DNA from: Azospirillum sp. OGB3
GTDB lineage: Bacteria; Pseudomonadota; Alphaproteobacteria; Azospirillales; Azospirillaceae
Reading direction: 5' to 3'
DNA length: 64,000 nucleotides
Assembly (NCBI RefSeq): GCF_014192915.1
Contig: NZ_JACHYN010000002.1
Coordinates: 1 to 64,000 of the forward strand
The notes beneath the pieces were generated by a model that was given only the letters and a program-made list of their open reading frames with translations, was not told the DNA's origin and did no database searches. Shown here piece after piece: positions 9,126 to 18,398 of this stretch (positions are counted from its first letter, which is position 1; every line of letters starts with the position of its first letter). Made by a program: the position numbers and the translations under genes.

Positions 9126-11894
9126 ATGGATCTGACCTCGGCGCCCTCCCTCCCGTCCTTCAGCCTCGATGACGCGCCGGCCCTGGTCGCCGGCGCGCGG
9201 CGCGTGGTCCTGCTGACCGGCGACGGGGAGGTTGAGGACTTGCCGCCCGCCGCCGCCGCCAAGCGGGCGCGCCGCCAGCCGCCGCTGGTCTGCCACGCGC
9301 GGGCGATGGCGCGGCGGTTGGGGACGGAACCCTTCGCCGCCTTCGACCTGCTGGAGCTGTTCGCCTTCGTCCTGCCCGCCCGCTTCTGCGTGCCGACCCC
9401 GCGCGGGCTGGCCGAGGCGCTGGACCTGCCGATCCCCGACGGGCTGGAGGACGACGCGCTGGCCCTGCACCGGGCGGTGCGCAAGCTGCTCGGCCTGCTG
9501 GGCGCGCCGGGGCGCGAGGAGGCGTCCGACCCCGTGGCCTTCGCCTGGGAGATGGGGCGCGCCGGCTGGTTGTGGGCGCCCGCCGTTCTGGCCGCGCTCG
9601 GCAAGCCGGACGGGCCGGAGAAGGGCGCTGGCCGCGCCGGCCTGCGCGTCTGGACCCGCATCAAGGAGTGGCAGGACGGCCCGCCCGAGCCGCCGCCCGC
9701 CCACCACCCGGTGGAGCCGGACGAGGCGCGCCGCCGGCTGTCGGTGATGCTGTCGGCCAGCGTGCCCGGCAAGGTGGCCGAGCCGCGCCCGCAGCAGGCC
9801 GACTACGCCAGCGCGGTGTCCGCCGCCTTCGCCCCGCGCTCCGCCCCCGACACGCCGAACGTCGTTCTGGCGGAGGCCGGAACGGGCGTCGGCAAGACGT
9901 TGGGCTACTTGGCGCCGTCCACCGTGTGGGCGGAGAAGAACGGCGGCCCGGTGTGGATCTCCACCTACACCCGCAACCTCCAGCACCAGATCGACGCGGA
10001 GCTGGACCGCCTCTACCCCGAACCGGCGACCAAGGCGCGCAAGGTCGTGCTGCGCAAGGGCCGGGAAAACTACCTGTGCCTTCTGAACCTGGAGGAGGCC
10101 GTCCGCGGCATGCCGATGCAGCCGCACCACGCCATCGGGGTGGGGCTGATGGCGCGCTGGGCCGCGGCGACGCGCGACGGCGACCTGACCGGCGGCGACT
10201 TCCCCGGCTGGCTGGTCGACATCGCCGGGCGCGGGCGGACGCTGGGCCTCGCCGACCGGCGGGGCGAGTGCATCTACTCCGCCTGCGACCATTACGCCCG
10301 CTGCTACATCGAGAAGAGCGTGCGCCGCGCCCGCAAGGCCGACGTGGTGATCGCCAACCACGCGCTGGTCATGGTGCAGGCGGCGCTCGGCGGCGGCGAG
10401 GAGCCGACGCTGCCCACCCGCTACGTCTTCGACGAGGGGCACCACGTCTTCGACGCGGCGGACAGCGCCTTCGCCGGGCATCTGACCGGGCGCGAGACGC
10501 AGGAGCTGCGGCGCTGGCTGCTGGGGGCGGAGGAGACCGGGCGCAGCCGCGCCCGCGGGCTGAAGCGCCGCATCGAGGATCTGGTCGCCAGCGACGAGCG
10601 GGCGCAGGAGCTGATGGACGCCGTGATGCTGGGCGCCCGCGTCCTGCCGGCGGAGGGCTGGGCGGCGCGGCTGTCCGCCGACAACCCGCAGGGGCCGACC
10701 GAGGCCTTCCTGCTCGCCGCGCGCCGGCAGGTCTATTCCCGCACGGCGGGGCAGGGCGGCCCCTACAGCCTGGAGGCCGACAAGGCCTATCCGGTGGACG
10801 GGCTGCTCGACGCCGCGGAGGCGCTGGAGACGGCGCTGGTCCGGCTGGCGGAGCCGCTGGACGGGCTGGCCAAGCGGCTGGCCGCGCGGCTGGAGGACGA
10901 GGCGGCGGAGCTGGACGGCGACCAGCGGCGGCGCATCGACGCCATGGCCCGCAGCCTGACCCGACGCGGCGTGCTGACGGTCGAGGCGTGGCGGGCCATG
11001 CTGAAGACTCTGCCGCTGGAGACGCCGGCGCAGTTCGTGGACTGGTTCGCGGTGGAGCGGATCGACGGGCGCGACGTCGATGTCGGGCTCTACCGCCATT
11101 GGATCGACCCGACCGTTCCCTTCGCGGAGGCGCTGGCCGGGCCGGCGCACGGCATGGTGGTCACCTCCGCCACCCTGACCGACGGCACCGGCGACACCGC
11201 CATGGACTGGCAGGCGGCGGAGGACCGCTGCGGCGCCAGCCACCTGCCGAAGCCGGCGCTGCGCGCCCAGGTGCCGTCGCCCTTCGACTACCCCAACCGC
11301 ACGCGGGTGATGGTGGTCACCGACGTGCGCAAGGACGATCTGGGGCAGGTGGCCTCGGCATACCGCACGCTGTTCCAGGCGGCGGGGGGCGGGGGCTTGG
11401 GGCTGTTCACCGCGATCAGTCGGCTGCGCGCCGTCTACGACCGCATCGTGGAGCCGCTGGACGCCACCGGCATCCCGCTCTACGCCCAGCATGTCGACCC
11501 GCTGGACGTGGCGACCCTGATCGACATCTTCCGGGGGGAGGAGCACGCCTGCCTGCTCGGCACCGACGCGGTGCGCGACGGGGTGGACGTGCCGGGCCGC
11601 AGCTTGCGGCTGATCGTCTTCGACCGCGTGCCCTGGCCGCGCCCCGACATCCTGCACCGCGCCCGGCGCGACGCCTTCGGGCGGCGGCGCTACGAGGACA
11701 TGATCGCGCGGCTGCGGCTGAAGCAGGCCTTCGGCCGGCTGGTGCGGCGGGCCGACGACACCGGGGTGTTCGTCCTGCTCGACCCGATGATGCCGAGCCG
11801 CCTGTTCGGCGCCTTCCCCGAGGGGGTGGAGGTCCGCCGCGTCGGCATCAAGGAGGCGGTGGAGGCGACCGCGGAGTTCCTGCGGGGCTGGTGA
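9126..11894 (+). CDS. DinG/XPD-like ATP-dependent DNA helicase with Fe-S cluster
   Basis: This is a 922-residue superfamily 2 helicase. An N-terminal segment of about 200 residues (possibly a degenerate exonuclease-like region) precedes Walker A GTGVGKTLGY at about 252-261. Four cysteines, C318, C382, C387 and C393 (the last three in GECIYSACDHYARC), match the 4Fe-4S cluster domain of XPD/DinG. The DEAH-type motif II is DEGHH from residue 436. The C-terminal half has ATLTDGTGD, GLFTAISRLRAVYD, the GTDAVRDGVDVPG motif and a final QAFGRLVRR. Such 5'-3' helicases resolve R-loops and secondary structures. The C-terminus is complete. Confidence 0.92.
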   Translation: MDLTSAPSLPSFSLDDAPALVAGARRVVLLTGDGEVEDLPPAAAAKRARRQPPLVCHARAMARRLGTEPFAAFDLLELFAFVLPARFCVPTPRGLAEALDLPIPDGLEDDALALHRAVRKLLGLLGAPGREEASDPVAFAWEMGRAGWLWAPAVLAALGKPDGPEKGAGRAGLRVWTRIKEWQDGPPEPPPAHHPVEPDEARRRLSVMLSASVPGKVAEPRPQQADYASAVSAAFAPRSAPDTPNVVLAEAGTGVGKTLGYLAPSTVWAEKNGGPVWISTYTRNLQHQIDAELDRLYPEPATKARKVVLRKGRENYLCLLNLEEAVRGMPMQPHHAIGVGLMARWAAATRDGDLTGGDFPGWLVDIAGRGRTLGLADRRGECIYSACDHYARCYIEKSVRRARKADVVIANHALVMVQAALGGGEEPTLPTRYVFDEGHHVFDAADSAFAGHLTGRETQELRRWLLGAEETGRSRARGLKRRIEDLVASDERAQELMDAVMLGARVLPAEGWAARLSADNPQGPTEAFLLAARRQVYSRTAGQGGPYSLEADKAYPVDGLLDAAEALETALVRLAEPLDGLAKRLAARLEDEAAELDGDQRRRIDAMARSLTRRGVLTVEAWRAMLKTLPLETPAQFVDWFAVERIDGRDVDVGLYRHWIDPTVPFAEALAGPAHGMVVTSATLTDGTGDTAMDWQAAEDRCGASHLPKPALRAQVPSPFDYPNRTRVMVVTDVRKDDLGQVASAYRTLFQAAGGGGLGLFTAISRLRAVYDRIVEPLDATGIPLYAQHVDPLDVATLIDIFRGEEHACLLGTDAVRDGVDVPGRSLRLIVFDRVPWPRPDILHRARRDAFGRRRYEDMIARLRLKQAFGRLVRRADDTGVFVLLDPMMPSRLFGAFPEGVEVRRVGIKEAVEATAEFLRGW

Positions 11895-11933
11895 GGCCAC
11901 CGCAGGAACCGGGCAGGGCCTCGGCGGGCGGCC

Positions 11934-13613
11934 TCAGGCGGCGCGGATCGCCGCCAGGAAGCTCTCCACGTCGCGGCGCAGGTTCTCCGCCTGGGAGGCC
12001 AGCCCGCCGGCGGCACCCAGCACCTGATGGGCGGCGGCCCCGGTGGTGCCGGCGGCCTCGGTCACCTGGGCGATGTTGCTGGACACCTCGCGCGTGCCGA
12101 TCGCCGCCTGCTGGACGTTGCGCGAGATCTCGTTGGTCGCGGCGGACTGCTCCTCGATCGCGGCGGCGATGGAGGTGGAGATCTCGTTGATCGCCGCGAT
12201 GGTGCGGCCGATCCCCTCGATGGCGCCGACGGAGCCGGCGGTGGCTTCCTGGATCGCCTGGATCTGCGCGGCGATCTCGTCCGTCGCGCGGGCGGTCTGG
12301 GTGGCGAGCTGCTTCACCTCCGACGCCACGACGGCGAAGCCCTTGCCCGCCTCGCCGGCGCGGGCCGCCTCGATGGTGGCGTTGAGCGCCAGCAGGTTGG
12401 TCTGGCCGGCGATGTTGGTGATGAGCTGCACCACCGCGCCGATGCGGTGCGCGGCATCGGCCAGCCCGCGCACGGAGTCGGTGGTGCGCCCGGCCTCCTG
12501 CACCGCCTGGCCGGCGATGCCGGTGGAGCGGGTGACCTGCGAGCCGATCTCTCCGATGGAGCTGGACATCTCCTCCGCGGCGCTGGCGACCGTCTGCACG
12601 TTGGCGCTGGTCTGCTCCGCGGCGGCGGCGGCGTTGGCCGCCTGGTCGTTGGTCTGGCGAGCGGTGGCCGCCATGCTCTGGGCGGTGGTGTCCAGCTCGG
12701 TCGCGGCGGCGGCGACGTTGCGCAGGGCGTCGGCGACCTGCTCCTCGAAGGAGGCGATCAGCCGCTCGACCGCCTCGGTCCGCCGCAGCTTCGCGGCCTG
12801 CTCGGCGGCCTGCTCGGCGGCCAGCCGGTCGGCCTCGATCAGCCCGTCCTTGAAGACCTGGACCGCGGTGGCCATGGCGCCGATCTCGTCGCCGCGGCTG
12901 GCGAAGGGGATCGCCGTCGTCTTGTCGCCGCCGGCCAGACGGCGCATCGCCTCGGTCATCGCGCCGATCGGCGCGGAGACGCCGCGGATCATCATCAGCG
13001 CGCCGCCCAGGCAGACGGCGATGCCGATAACCAGCGCGACGATCAGCATCGTGCTGGACTGGGCATAGATCACGTCGGCGTCGTCGCTCGCCTTGGAGGC
13101 CCCGCGGTTGTTGTGGTCGATCATGGCGTCGAGCGTCCGTCCGACCTCCTGGAAGCCCTTGTCGGCCGCGTCACGGAACAGGGCGTTGGCGGCGGCGTTC
13201 TCGCTGCGGCGCGACAGGGCGATGATCTGGCGGTGCAGGGTGAGATACTGCCCCCATTGCTGCTCGAACTGGGCGAACAGCCCGCGCCCTTCGGCGGTGC
13301 GCAGCGTCGCCTCGTAGGTCCGGCGGGCGTTGGCGATGCTGGCTTCCAGAGCGTCCATCCGCTTTTCCGCCGCGGTCATCTCCGTTTCGGTGGCGCTGAG
13401 GATGTGGACGCTCTGCAGGATGCGGAAGTCCGACACGGCGTCGTTCACGGTGTTGACCTGAACGACCCGCGGCATCCAGAAGGTGGCGATTTCCGTCGAG
13501 CTGTCGTTGACCACCGACAGCCGGTTGATTCCCAAGGCGCCGATTCCGGCGAGAAGCAGGGATAGAAACGCAAAAACAGCGAAGGTTTTTGTTCTGACGC
13601 TGATGTCATTCAC
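11934..13613 (-). CDS. Methyl-accepting chemotaxis protein
   Basis: The chemoreceptor has 559 residues. The first membrane helix spans about 10-29. The periplasmic region to about 187 is all helical, in the style of a four-helix-bundle (4HB_MCP) sensor. The second membrane helix is at about 188-209, HAMP follows ([17 protein letters not shown]), and then comes the long cytoplasmic coiled coil. The signalling hairpin tip has the conserved [24 protein letters not shown] block as [20 protein letters not shown]. No C-terminal CheR/CheB-binding pentapeptide is present. The gene stands alone, so the ligand cannot be inferred from context. Confidence 0.95.
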   Translation of the reverse strand: MNDISVRTKTFAVFAFLSLLLAGIGALGINRLSVVNDSSTEIATFWMPRVVQVNTVNDAVSDFRILQSVHILSATETEMTAAEKRMDALEASIANARRTYEATLRTAEGRGLFAQFEQQWGQYLTLHRQIIALSRRSENAAANALFRDAADKGFQEVGRTLDAMIDHNNRGASKASDDADVIYAQSSTMLIVALVIGIAVCLGGALMMIRGVSAPIGAMTEAMRRLAGGDKTTAIPFASRGDEIGAMATAVQVFKDGLIEADRLAAEQAAEQAAKLRRTEAVERLIASFEEQVADALRNVAAAATELDTTAQSMAATARQTNDQAANAAAAAEQTSANVQTVASAAEEMSSSIGEIGSQVTRSTGIAGQAVQEAGRTTDSVRGLADAAHRIGAVVQLITNIAGQTNLLALNATIEAARAGEAGKGFAVVASEVKQLATQTARATDEIAAQIQAIQEATAGSVGAIEGIGRTIAAINEISTSIAAAIEEQSAATNEISRNVQQAAIGTREVSSNIAQVTEAAGTTGAAAHQVLGAAGGLASQAENLRRDVESFLAAIRAA

Positions 13614-14299
13614 AGTGTTTTTCTCTTTTCTGTTGTCTTGGCGGTCGGTTTCCTCGCGCGATCAGCAAAGGAGGTCCTTTTATTTCTGTTCGTCTTCGTT
13701 GATAATTATCGATTACGCAATGAACCGGTTGCGGCAAAATTGTTCATTGTGTGACAGTGGGGCGATGCCTCACATGGTCCGCACCCCCGGCCGCATGGCG
13801 GTGCGGATGGGCAATGCAAAAGCCCACATGTTCTGCGATAAGTTGAAGGACTGGTCGGCGGCCAAAGGGCGACCATGCGGAGAGATTCTCAGGACGCCTC
13901 CGAAGACGTCGGTCCGGAAGAAACTGGCGTCCCACAGTCATGATGGCCGCCGTGCTCCCGCGGGCGGTGAAGGAGACTTCGCTACTCTACCGGTGCAGAA
14001 CCTGAACGCCCTTCGGGGATACACGGTTTCTAGTGTCGCGTGCAGGCGCTGACCAGCGGCCGCGCGGAGCCCGGACCAAAGGCGGAATGAATGGAGCGCA
14101 CACCGAGAATGGCCATGTCGTATCCATGCGTAGAAGTGCTGCGCACCGCGTATCCCAGCGTTTTTTACACGATAATACGTATCGTCGCAACATGAGAAAG
14201 CGTGCAACCGACGATCGGCCTCGTCGCGAGCGGGGCGCCGTGGGAAGCAATTTCACCGTGGAAATGGAGGCTTCCTCTCCAGGCTTGGGAGAAACCGGC
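13614..14299. other. 686-bp region without a convincing gene
   Basis: Between the chemoreceptor and the XRE regulator there is a patch of lower G+C (13670-13750 is near 40%). Open frames exist on both strands but have poor third-position bias and no ribosome-binding site. The right part holds the palindrome at 14169-14185 and presumably the promoters of both flanking genes. Confidence 0.5.
14169..14185. promoter_or_regulatory. Inverted repeat ACGATA-N5-TATCGT, possible operator of the XRE regulator
   Basis: ACGATA and TATCGT flank a 5-bp centre about 115 bp before the regulator start. It is embedded in an AT-rich run (TTTTTTACACGATAATACG) that could supply a -10 element. The dyad spacing suits a dimeric helix-turn-helix protein, so autoregulation is a reasonable inference. 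Confidence 0.4.
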
Positions 14300-14851
14300 A
14301 TGGTGCAGCTTGGGGATCGGCTCAAAACCGTGCGCGAATTTCTTGGTGAGACACAAAAAACAATGTCTCGCCGGTTCCATCTCGGGGAGAACACGTGGCA
14401 GTCCTACGAGTTGAACGGCAAGCTTCCGAAGGGGGAGACCCTGGCGGACCTCGCCGCGCTCGGCATCGACATGAACTGGCTGCTGACAGGCCAGGGCAGC
14501 ATGCGGGCATCGCCCGGCCATTCGGCGGCTGGTGACGGTGCGCTTCCGCCCGCTTCGCCGGAGCCCGGCGCAACCCGGCCGGTGCTCGACCTCGCGTTGC
14601 TGAGCGAGGCGGTCGCCCTTGTCGAGCAGGGGCTGGCCGACCGGGGCCGGCACCTGTCGCCCCGCGGCAAGGGCAACCTGGTGGCGGCCCTGTACGGTCT
14701 GGCGTTGGCGGGGGAGGACGGCGGCGGGAGCGGCACCCATCCGCCACGCGTCAGCCCGTCCGCCGCGGCGCATCTGCTCTGGCTCGCCTTGCAGATGGAC
14801 GACTCGGTGCGGGCGGTGGGGGAGGGTGACGGGACGGTCGGGTCGCCTTGA
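14300..14851 (+). CDS. XRE-family helix-turn-helix regulator
   Basis: The protein has 183 residues from ATG 14300, preceded by GGGAGA at a spacing of 7. The same frame is open to 14033, with alternative ATGs at 14192 and 14264. The N-terminal half is a lambda-repressor-type HTH (GDRLKTVREFLGETQKTMSR, NTWQSYELNGKLPKGETLADLAALGIDMNWLLTGQGSM), the arrangement of CI/Cro-like proteins. The C-terminal half is a helical region (LALLSEAVALVEQGLADRG) without an S24 peptidase motif. It converges on metA, with 7 bp between the stops. Its target is unknown. Confidence 0.8.
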   Translation: MVQLGDRLKTVREFLGETQKTMSRRFHLGENTWQSYELNGKLPKGETLADLAALGIDMNWLLTGQGSMRASPGHSAAGDGALPPASPEPGATRPVLDLALLSEAVALVEQGLADRGRHLSPRGKGNLVAALYGLALAGEDGGGSGTHPPRVSPSAAAHLLWLALQMDDSVRAVGEGDGTVGSP

Positions 14852-14858
14852 CAGCGGC

Positions 14859-15782
14859 TTAGCCGGCCGTGCCGATGTGGGAAAGGTCGAAGGGCGTCGT
14901 CTGGTAGATCCGGTTGATCCAGTTCGCGAACAGCAGATGGGCGTGGCTCCGCCACCGGTTCTCGGGCGGGCGGCCCGGGTCGTCGTCGGGGAAATAGCCC
15001 TGCGGGACCGGCGTGGCGGCGTCCTTGGCGACGTCCCGGACATACTCGTTGCGCAGCGTGTCCGTGTCGTACTCGATGTGGTTGAACATGTGCAGCGAGC
15101 GGTGGGCGGAATCCTCCAGCAGGCAGGGGCCGGCCTCCGGGGAATCCAGGAGCACGCGCAGCCCGCTTTCGGGGGGGATGTCCTCCTCGCGCACCTCGGT
15201 CCAACGCGAGACCGGGATGAGGGCGCCGTCGGACAGGCCGCAGAGATAGGGGGAGGCGGGGGCGCGGTTGCGGTGCCGGTAGACGCCGGACGCCTTGCGC
15301 GGCAGAAGATGCTTCGGCACGCCGTGGAAATGATGAACAGCGGCCTGGGCCGCCCAGCAGATGTTCAGGCAAGCGTGGACGTGGCTCTGCGTCCAGTCGA
15401 AGACCGAACACAGTTCGTCCCAATAGGACACCTCCTCGAAGGGCATCGTCTCGACCGGGGCGCCGGTGATGACGAAGCCGTCGAACTTTTCGCGGCGGGC
15501 CTCCTCCCACGACCGGTAAAAGGCGCTCATATGGTCCGCCGCGGTGTTGCGAGGCACATGGTTGGTGATCCGGATCAGCGACAGCTCGACCTGGAGCGGC
15601 GTGCTGCCGAGAAGGCGCGCGATCTGTGTCTCGGTCCGGATCTTGTCGGGCATCAGGTTGAGCAGGCCGAAGCGCAGGGGCCGGATGTCCTGCCGGATGG
15701 CGTCGGCCTCCTGCATGACCATGACGCCCTCGGCCTGGAGGGCGGTGAAAGCGGGAAGATCGTTGGGTATCTTGATGGGCAT
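14859..15782 (-). CDS. metA: Homoserine O-acyltransferase (MetA); residue 111 predicts acetyl-CoA use
   Basis: The protein has 307 residues and starts at [12 protein letters not shown] (ATG 15782), which matches the family start. It acylates homoserine in the first committed step of methionine synthesis. Catalytic residues are at the E. coli positions: Cys142 in NICWAAQAA, and His235 and Glu237 in [15 protein letters not shown]. Residue 111 is Glu ([12 protein letters not shown]). Work on Bacillus cereus and E. coli MetA showed that Glu111 favours acetyl-CoA and Gly111 succinyl-CoA, so O-acetylhomoserine is the likely product here. A leader resembling a SAM riboswitch precedes it, consistent with methionine feedback. 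Confidence 0.95.
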   Translation of the reverse strand: MPIKIPNDLPAFTALQAEGVMVMQEADAIRQDIRPLRFGLLNLMPDKIRTETQIARLLGSTPLQVELSLIRITNHVPRNTAADHMSAFYRSWEEARREKFDGFVITGAPVETMPFEEVSYWDELCSVFDWTQSHVHACLNICWAAQAAVHHFHGVPKHLLPRKASGVYRHRNRAPASPYLCGLSDGALIPVSRWTEVREEDIPPESGLRVLLDSPEAGPCLLEDSAHRSLHMFNHIEYDTDTLRNEYVRDVAKDAATPVPQGYFPDDDPGRPPENRWRSHAHLLFANWINRIYQTTPFDLSHIGTAG

Positions 15783-15831
15783 GACTCGTCCGGCTCCGCT
15801 GTCGGTGCATCGGTCGGAACAGACGTCATGG

Positions 15832-15935
15832 CGAACCCCGTTTGTTTGCCGGTCCGGCCACATCCCCCTTCGGGACGCCACCTTGCTCGGGAAAGCAGGT
15901 TGGCGTTGAGCGTCCGCTCAACTCTTGATGCGCGG
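15832..15935 (-). ncRNA. SAM riboswitch, SAM-I/SAM-IV clan type
   Basis: The minus-strand leader of metA contains the SAM-I-clan signature. P1 is CGCATC (15932-15927) pairing with GATGTG (15864-15859). ATCAAGAG is followed by a simple P2 hairpin TTGAGCG/CGCTCAA. Then comes GCCAACCTGC-loop-GCAAGGTGGCGTCC, the SAM-binding GCAACCTGC...GCAAGGTGC element, and a small P4 (TCCC-GAA-GGGGGA). The P3 loop TTTCCCGA (15894-15887) can pair with CGGGG at 15840-15836, a downstream pseudoknot that is the hallmark of SAM-IV and SAM-I/IV variants. Its position in front of metA fits. Confidence 0.7.
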
Positions 15936-15940
15936 CGCAC

Positions 15941-15967
15941 ACTATAGGGGCAGCGGCGGCTTGGCAA
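15941..15967 (-). promoter_or_regulatory. Putative metA promoter
   Basis: TATAGT (15946-15941) is a good -10 and TTGCCA (15967-15962) a possible -35 at a short 15-bp spacing. A start near 15934 would begin the transcript right at the riboswitch P1 helix. Confidence 0.45.
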
Positions 15968-16004
15968 CAGCGGAGGTGTGCGGACGGGGGCGTCGGCCCT
16001 GGGG

Positions 16005-16952
16005 TCAGAGCGGCGGCGCGTAGGTGGCCAGCAGGAAGGACAGGGTGACCACGCTGGCGATGGTGGACATCAGGATCGCGGCGGAGGTGCGCTCCACATA
16101 GACGCGGTACTGGCTGGCAACCACGAAGGTCAGGGCGCCGGTGGGCAGGCCGGCGAGGATGATGGCCGACCCGGCCCAGAAGGGGTCCAGCGGGAACAGG
16201 GTCCGGATGAGGAGCCAGGCCAGCGCCGGCTGCACCACCAGTTTCAGGGCGCTGATCCAGCCGGCCTCCATCAGGTTGGCCTTCAGGCTCTGGGTCGCCA
16301 GGAACAGGCCGATGGCGAACAGGGCGCAGGGGCCGGCGGAGGCACCCATCAGGTCGCAGTAGATGGCGATCGGGCGCGGCACCGGCACGCCGGACAGGAA
16401 GACCGACCAAGCGAGCCCCAGGGCCGTGGGGATGATCAGCGGGTTCTTGACCAGCGCCCGGCCGACGTCGCGCAGCGCCTTGCCGATGCCGCCGCCCTGG
16501 CTGTTGGCGAACTCCAGCCAGATCACCGCGATGCCGACCATGATCGCGCTCATGATGACGGTGGCGAGGATCGCCGGGGCCAGACGGTCCGGGCCGAAGG
16601 CCGCCAGGAACAGGGGGATGCCCATGTAGCCGGTGTTGGAGAAGCAGGCGTTCAGCCCCTGCATGCACCGGATCTGCGTCCGCTCCCGGTGGATCAGCCA
16701 GCCGAGCAGGGCGCCCAGCGCGTAGACCGCCAGCATCGAGCCGAGGAAGGCGCCGATGAAGGGCCCATTGAAGATCTCCGGCAGCGAGCGCTTGGCGGTG
16801 CCGAGGAACAGCACCGGCGGCAGGGCCATCCAGTAGACGAACTTGTTCAGCGCCTCCGACGAGGCGGGACCGAGAAGCTTCGCCTTACCGGAAAGGACGC
16901 CCGCCAGGATGATGGCGAAGACCGGGAGCGCCACGTTGAAGACCACCGACAT
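16005..16952 (-). CDS. AEC (auxin efflux carrier) family transporter
   Basis: The protein has 315 residues starting MSVVFNVALPVFAIILAG, with about ten membrane helices in two halves separated by a hydrophilic loop (ANSQGGGIGKALRDVG). Typical family blocks are present: NKFVYWMALPPVLF, NTGYMGIPLFLAAFG, NPLIIPTALGLAWS and ILAGLPTGALTFVVASQY. The open frame extends far upstream, but family alignment supports ATG 16952. AEC carriers in bacteria move dicarboxylates such as malate or malonate and other small anions. The substrate here is not evident. It lies on the metA strand, 59 bp upstream of the metA promoter, so the two are probably transcribed separately. Confidence 0.9.
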   Translation of the reverse strand: MSVVFNVALPVFAIILAGVLSGKAKLLGPASSEALNKFVYWMALPPVLFLGTAKRSLPEIFNGPFIGAFLGSMLAVYALGALLGWLIHRERTQIRCMQGLNACFSNTGYMGIPLFLAAFGPDRLAPAILATVIMSAIMVGIAVIWLEFANSQGGGIGKALRDVGRALVKNPLIIPTALGLAWSVFLSGVPVPRPIAIYCDLMGASAGPCALFAIGLFLATQSLKANLMEAGWISALKLVVQPALAWLLIRTLFPLDPFWAGSAIILAGLPTGALTFVVASQYRVYVERTSAAILMSTIASVVTLSFLLATYAPPL

Positions 16953-17099
16953 GGGGGCCGACCTTAAGGGGCAACCCGTCCCCTGTCGAGGGACCCACCC
17001 GTCCGGCACGGGCATAGCTCCCTTGACGGCGCTCCCTCCCTTGACGGCGCGCGGGGGGCGGGCAAGATTGGGCGGGGCCCTTTTTCCGCAGGAGTTTCG

Positions 17100-17504
17100 A
17101 TGATCAACCATCACAGCGCGCTCATCTACGTCATGGTGCTGGTGTCGGCGTGCGACGGCGACATGACGGACGCGGAGCTTGAGGCCATCGGCGAGAACGT
17201 CCGCTACCTGCCGATCTTCAAGGATTTCGACATCGACCGGCTGACCGACGTGACCCGCGAATGCTCCGGCCTGCTGGCCGACGCCGACGGGCTGGAGACG
17301 ACGCTCCAGATCGTCAAGGAGGCCATTCCGTCCAAGCTGTCCGAGACCGCCTACGCGCTCGCCTGCGACATCGCCGCGGCGGACCCGGCGGCCTCGCAGG
17401 AGGAGTTGCGCATGCTGGAACTGATCCGGCACAAGCTGGGCGTGGACCGGCTGTGCGCCGCCGCCATCGAACGTGGCGCGCGGGCGCGCCACACACGGCT
17501 GTGA
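17100..17504 (+). CDS. TerB-like protein
   Basis: This 134-residue, all-helical protein begins MINHHSALIYVMVLVSACDGDMTDAE, the conserved start of the TerB family, whose acidic helices bind metal. LETTLQIVKEAIPSKLSETAYALACDIAAADP and a final ELIRHKLGVD helix complete the fold. Isolated TerB domains are common in alphaproteobacteria outside tellurite operons, and their role is unknown. The stop overlaps a GTG (17501) of the next gene's frame, so the two may be translationally coupled. Confidence 0.88.
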   Translation: MINHHSALIYVMVLVSACDGDMTDAELEAIGENVRYLPIFKDFDIDRLTDVTRECSGLLADADGLETTLQIVKEAIPSKLSETAYALACDIAAADPAASQEELRMLELIRHKLGVDRLCAAAIERGARARHTRL

Positions 17505-17515
17505 CGGACCGGGAC

Positions 17516-18394
17516 ATGACCGGACAGACAGGTCTGGCGAGGCGGACGGTCGGCTTCATCGGGCTGGGCCTGATGGGCCGGCCGATGGCCCGCAATCTGG
17601 CGAAGGCCGGTGCTGCCCTGGTGATCAGCAGCCGCAGCCCCGGCCCGGTCGAGGAGCTGGCGGCCGAGGGCATGAGCCCGGCCGCCAACCCCGCCGAGGT
17701 CGCCGCCCGTGCCGACGCCATCGTTCTGATGCTGTCGGACACCGTGGCGGTGGAGGCGGTGGCCGCATCCCTGATCGACGCGCTGCGGCCCGGCCATCTC
17801 GTCATCGACATGGGCACCACGGCGGTCGGGGCGACCCGCAAGCTGGCCGAGGCGGTCCGCGCCAAGGGCGCGGACTGGGTCGACGCCCCGGTGTCGGGCG
17901 GCACGGTGGCGGCGGAGGCCGGCACCCTGACCATCATGGCCGGCGGCACGGAGGAAGCCTTCGCCCGCGCCCTGCCGCTGTTCCAGGCGATGGGCCAGCG
18001 CATCACCCATGTCGGCAACAGCGGGGCCGGGCAGGTCGCCAAGATGGCCAATCAGGTGATCGTCGCGCTGAGCATCGGCGCGGTGGCCGAGGCGCTGGCG
18101 CTGGCCAAGGCGGCGGGGGTGGAGCCGGGCAAGGTCCGCGACGCCATCCGCGGCGGCTTCGCCGAGTCGCGCATCCTGGAGTTGCACGGCCAACGCATGG
18201 TCTCCGGCGACTTCACGCCGGGGGGCCGCGTGGTCACCCAGATCAAGGACCTGAAACAGGCGGAGGAACTGGCGGAGCAGTCGGGTATCCAGCTTCCCGC
18301 TCTGGGCCTCAGCCTGGAGCTGTTCGAACTGCTGGCCGAGCAGGGCGACGGCGGGCTGGACCACTCCGCCCTCTACCGGCTGTTCGTCAAGTAA
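17516..18394 (+). CDS. Beta-hydroxyacid dehydrogenase (3-hydroxyisobutyrate dehydrogenase family)
   Basis: The protein has 292 residues from ATG 17516; GTG 17501 is an alternative that would overlap the terB-like stop. The N-terminal Rossmann fold has GFIGLGLMGRPMARNLAKAG (residues 13-32). The substrate motif DAPVSGGTVAAEAGTL is at about 123-138, the catalytic Lys176 is in GAGQVAKMANQ, and the C-terminal dimer domain has FTPGGRVVTQIKDLKQAEELAE. The family includes tartronate semialdehyde reductase, 3-hydroxyisobutyrate dehydrogenase and glyoxylate/succinic semialdehyde reductases. The context gives no clear choice among them. Confidence 0.9.
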   Translation: MTGQTGLARRTVGFIGLGLMGRPMARNLAKAGAALVISSRSPGPVEELAAEGMSPAANPAEVAARADAIVLMLSDTVAVEAVAASLIDALRPGHLVIDMGTTAVGATRKLAEAVRAKGADWVDAPVSGGTVAAEAGTLTIMAGGTEEAFARALPLFQAMGQRITHVGNSGAGQVAKMANQVIVALSIGAVAEALALAKAAGVEPGKVRDAIRGGFAESRILELHGQRMVSGDFTPGGRVVTQIKDLKQAEELAEQSGIQLPALGLSLELFELLAEQGDGGLDHSALYRLFVK

Positions 18395-18398
18395 GCCC

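Noticed and set aside
8979..11900. A 973-codon open frame on the minus strand opposite the helicase gene
   Set aside because: It is a shadow of the very GC-rich helicase gene. Its translation is Arg/Gly/Val/His-rich low complexity with no domain, whereas the plus-strand frame has all helicase motifs.
13850..14050. Glycine- or cobalamin-type riboswitch upstream of the chemoreceptor (GAAGGGC and CCCGCGGGAG motifs on the minus strand)
   Set aside because: The conserved core of either class is incomplete and there is no metabolic gene downstream.
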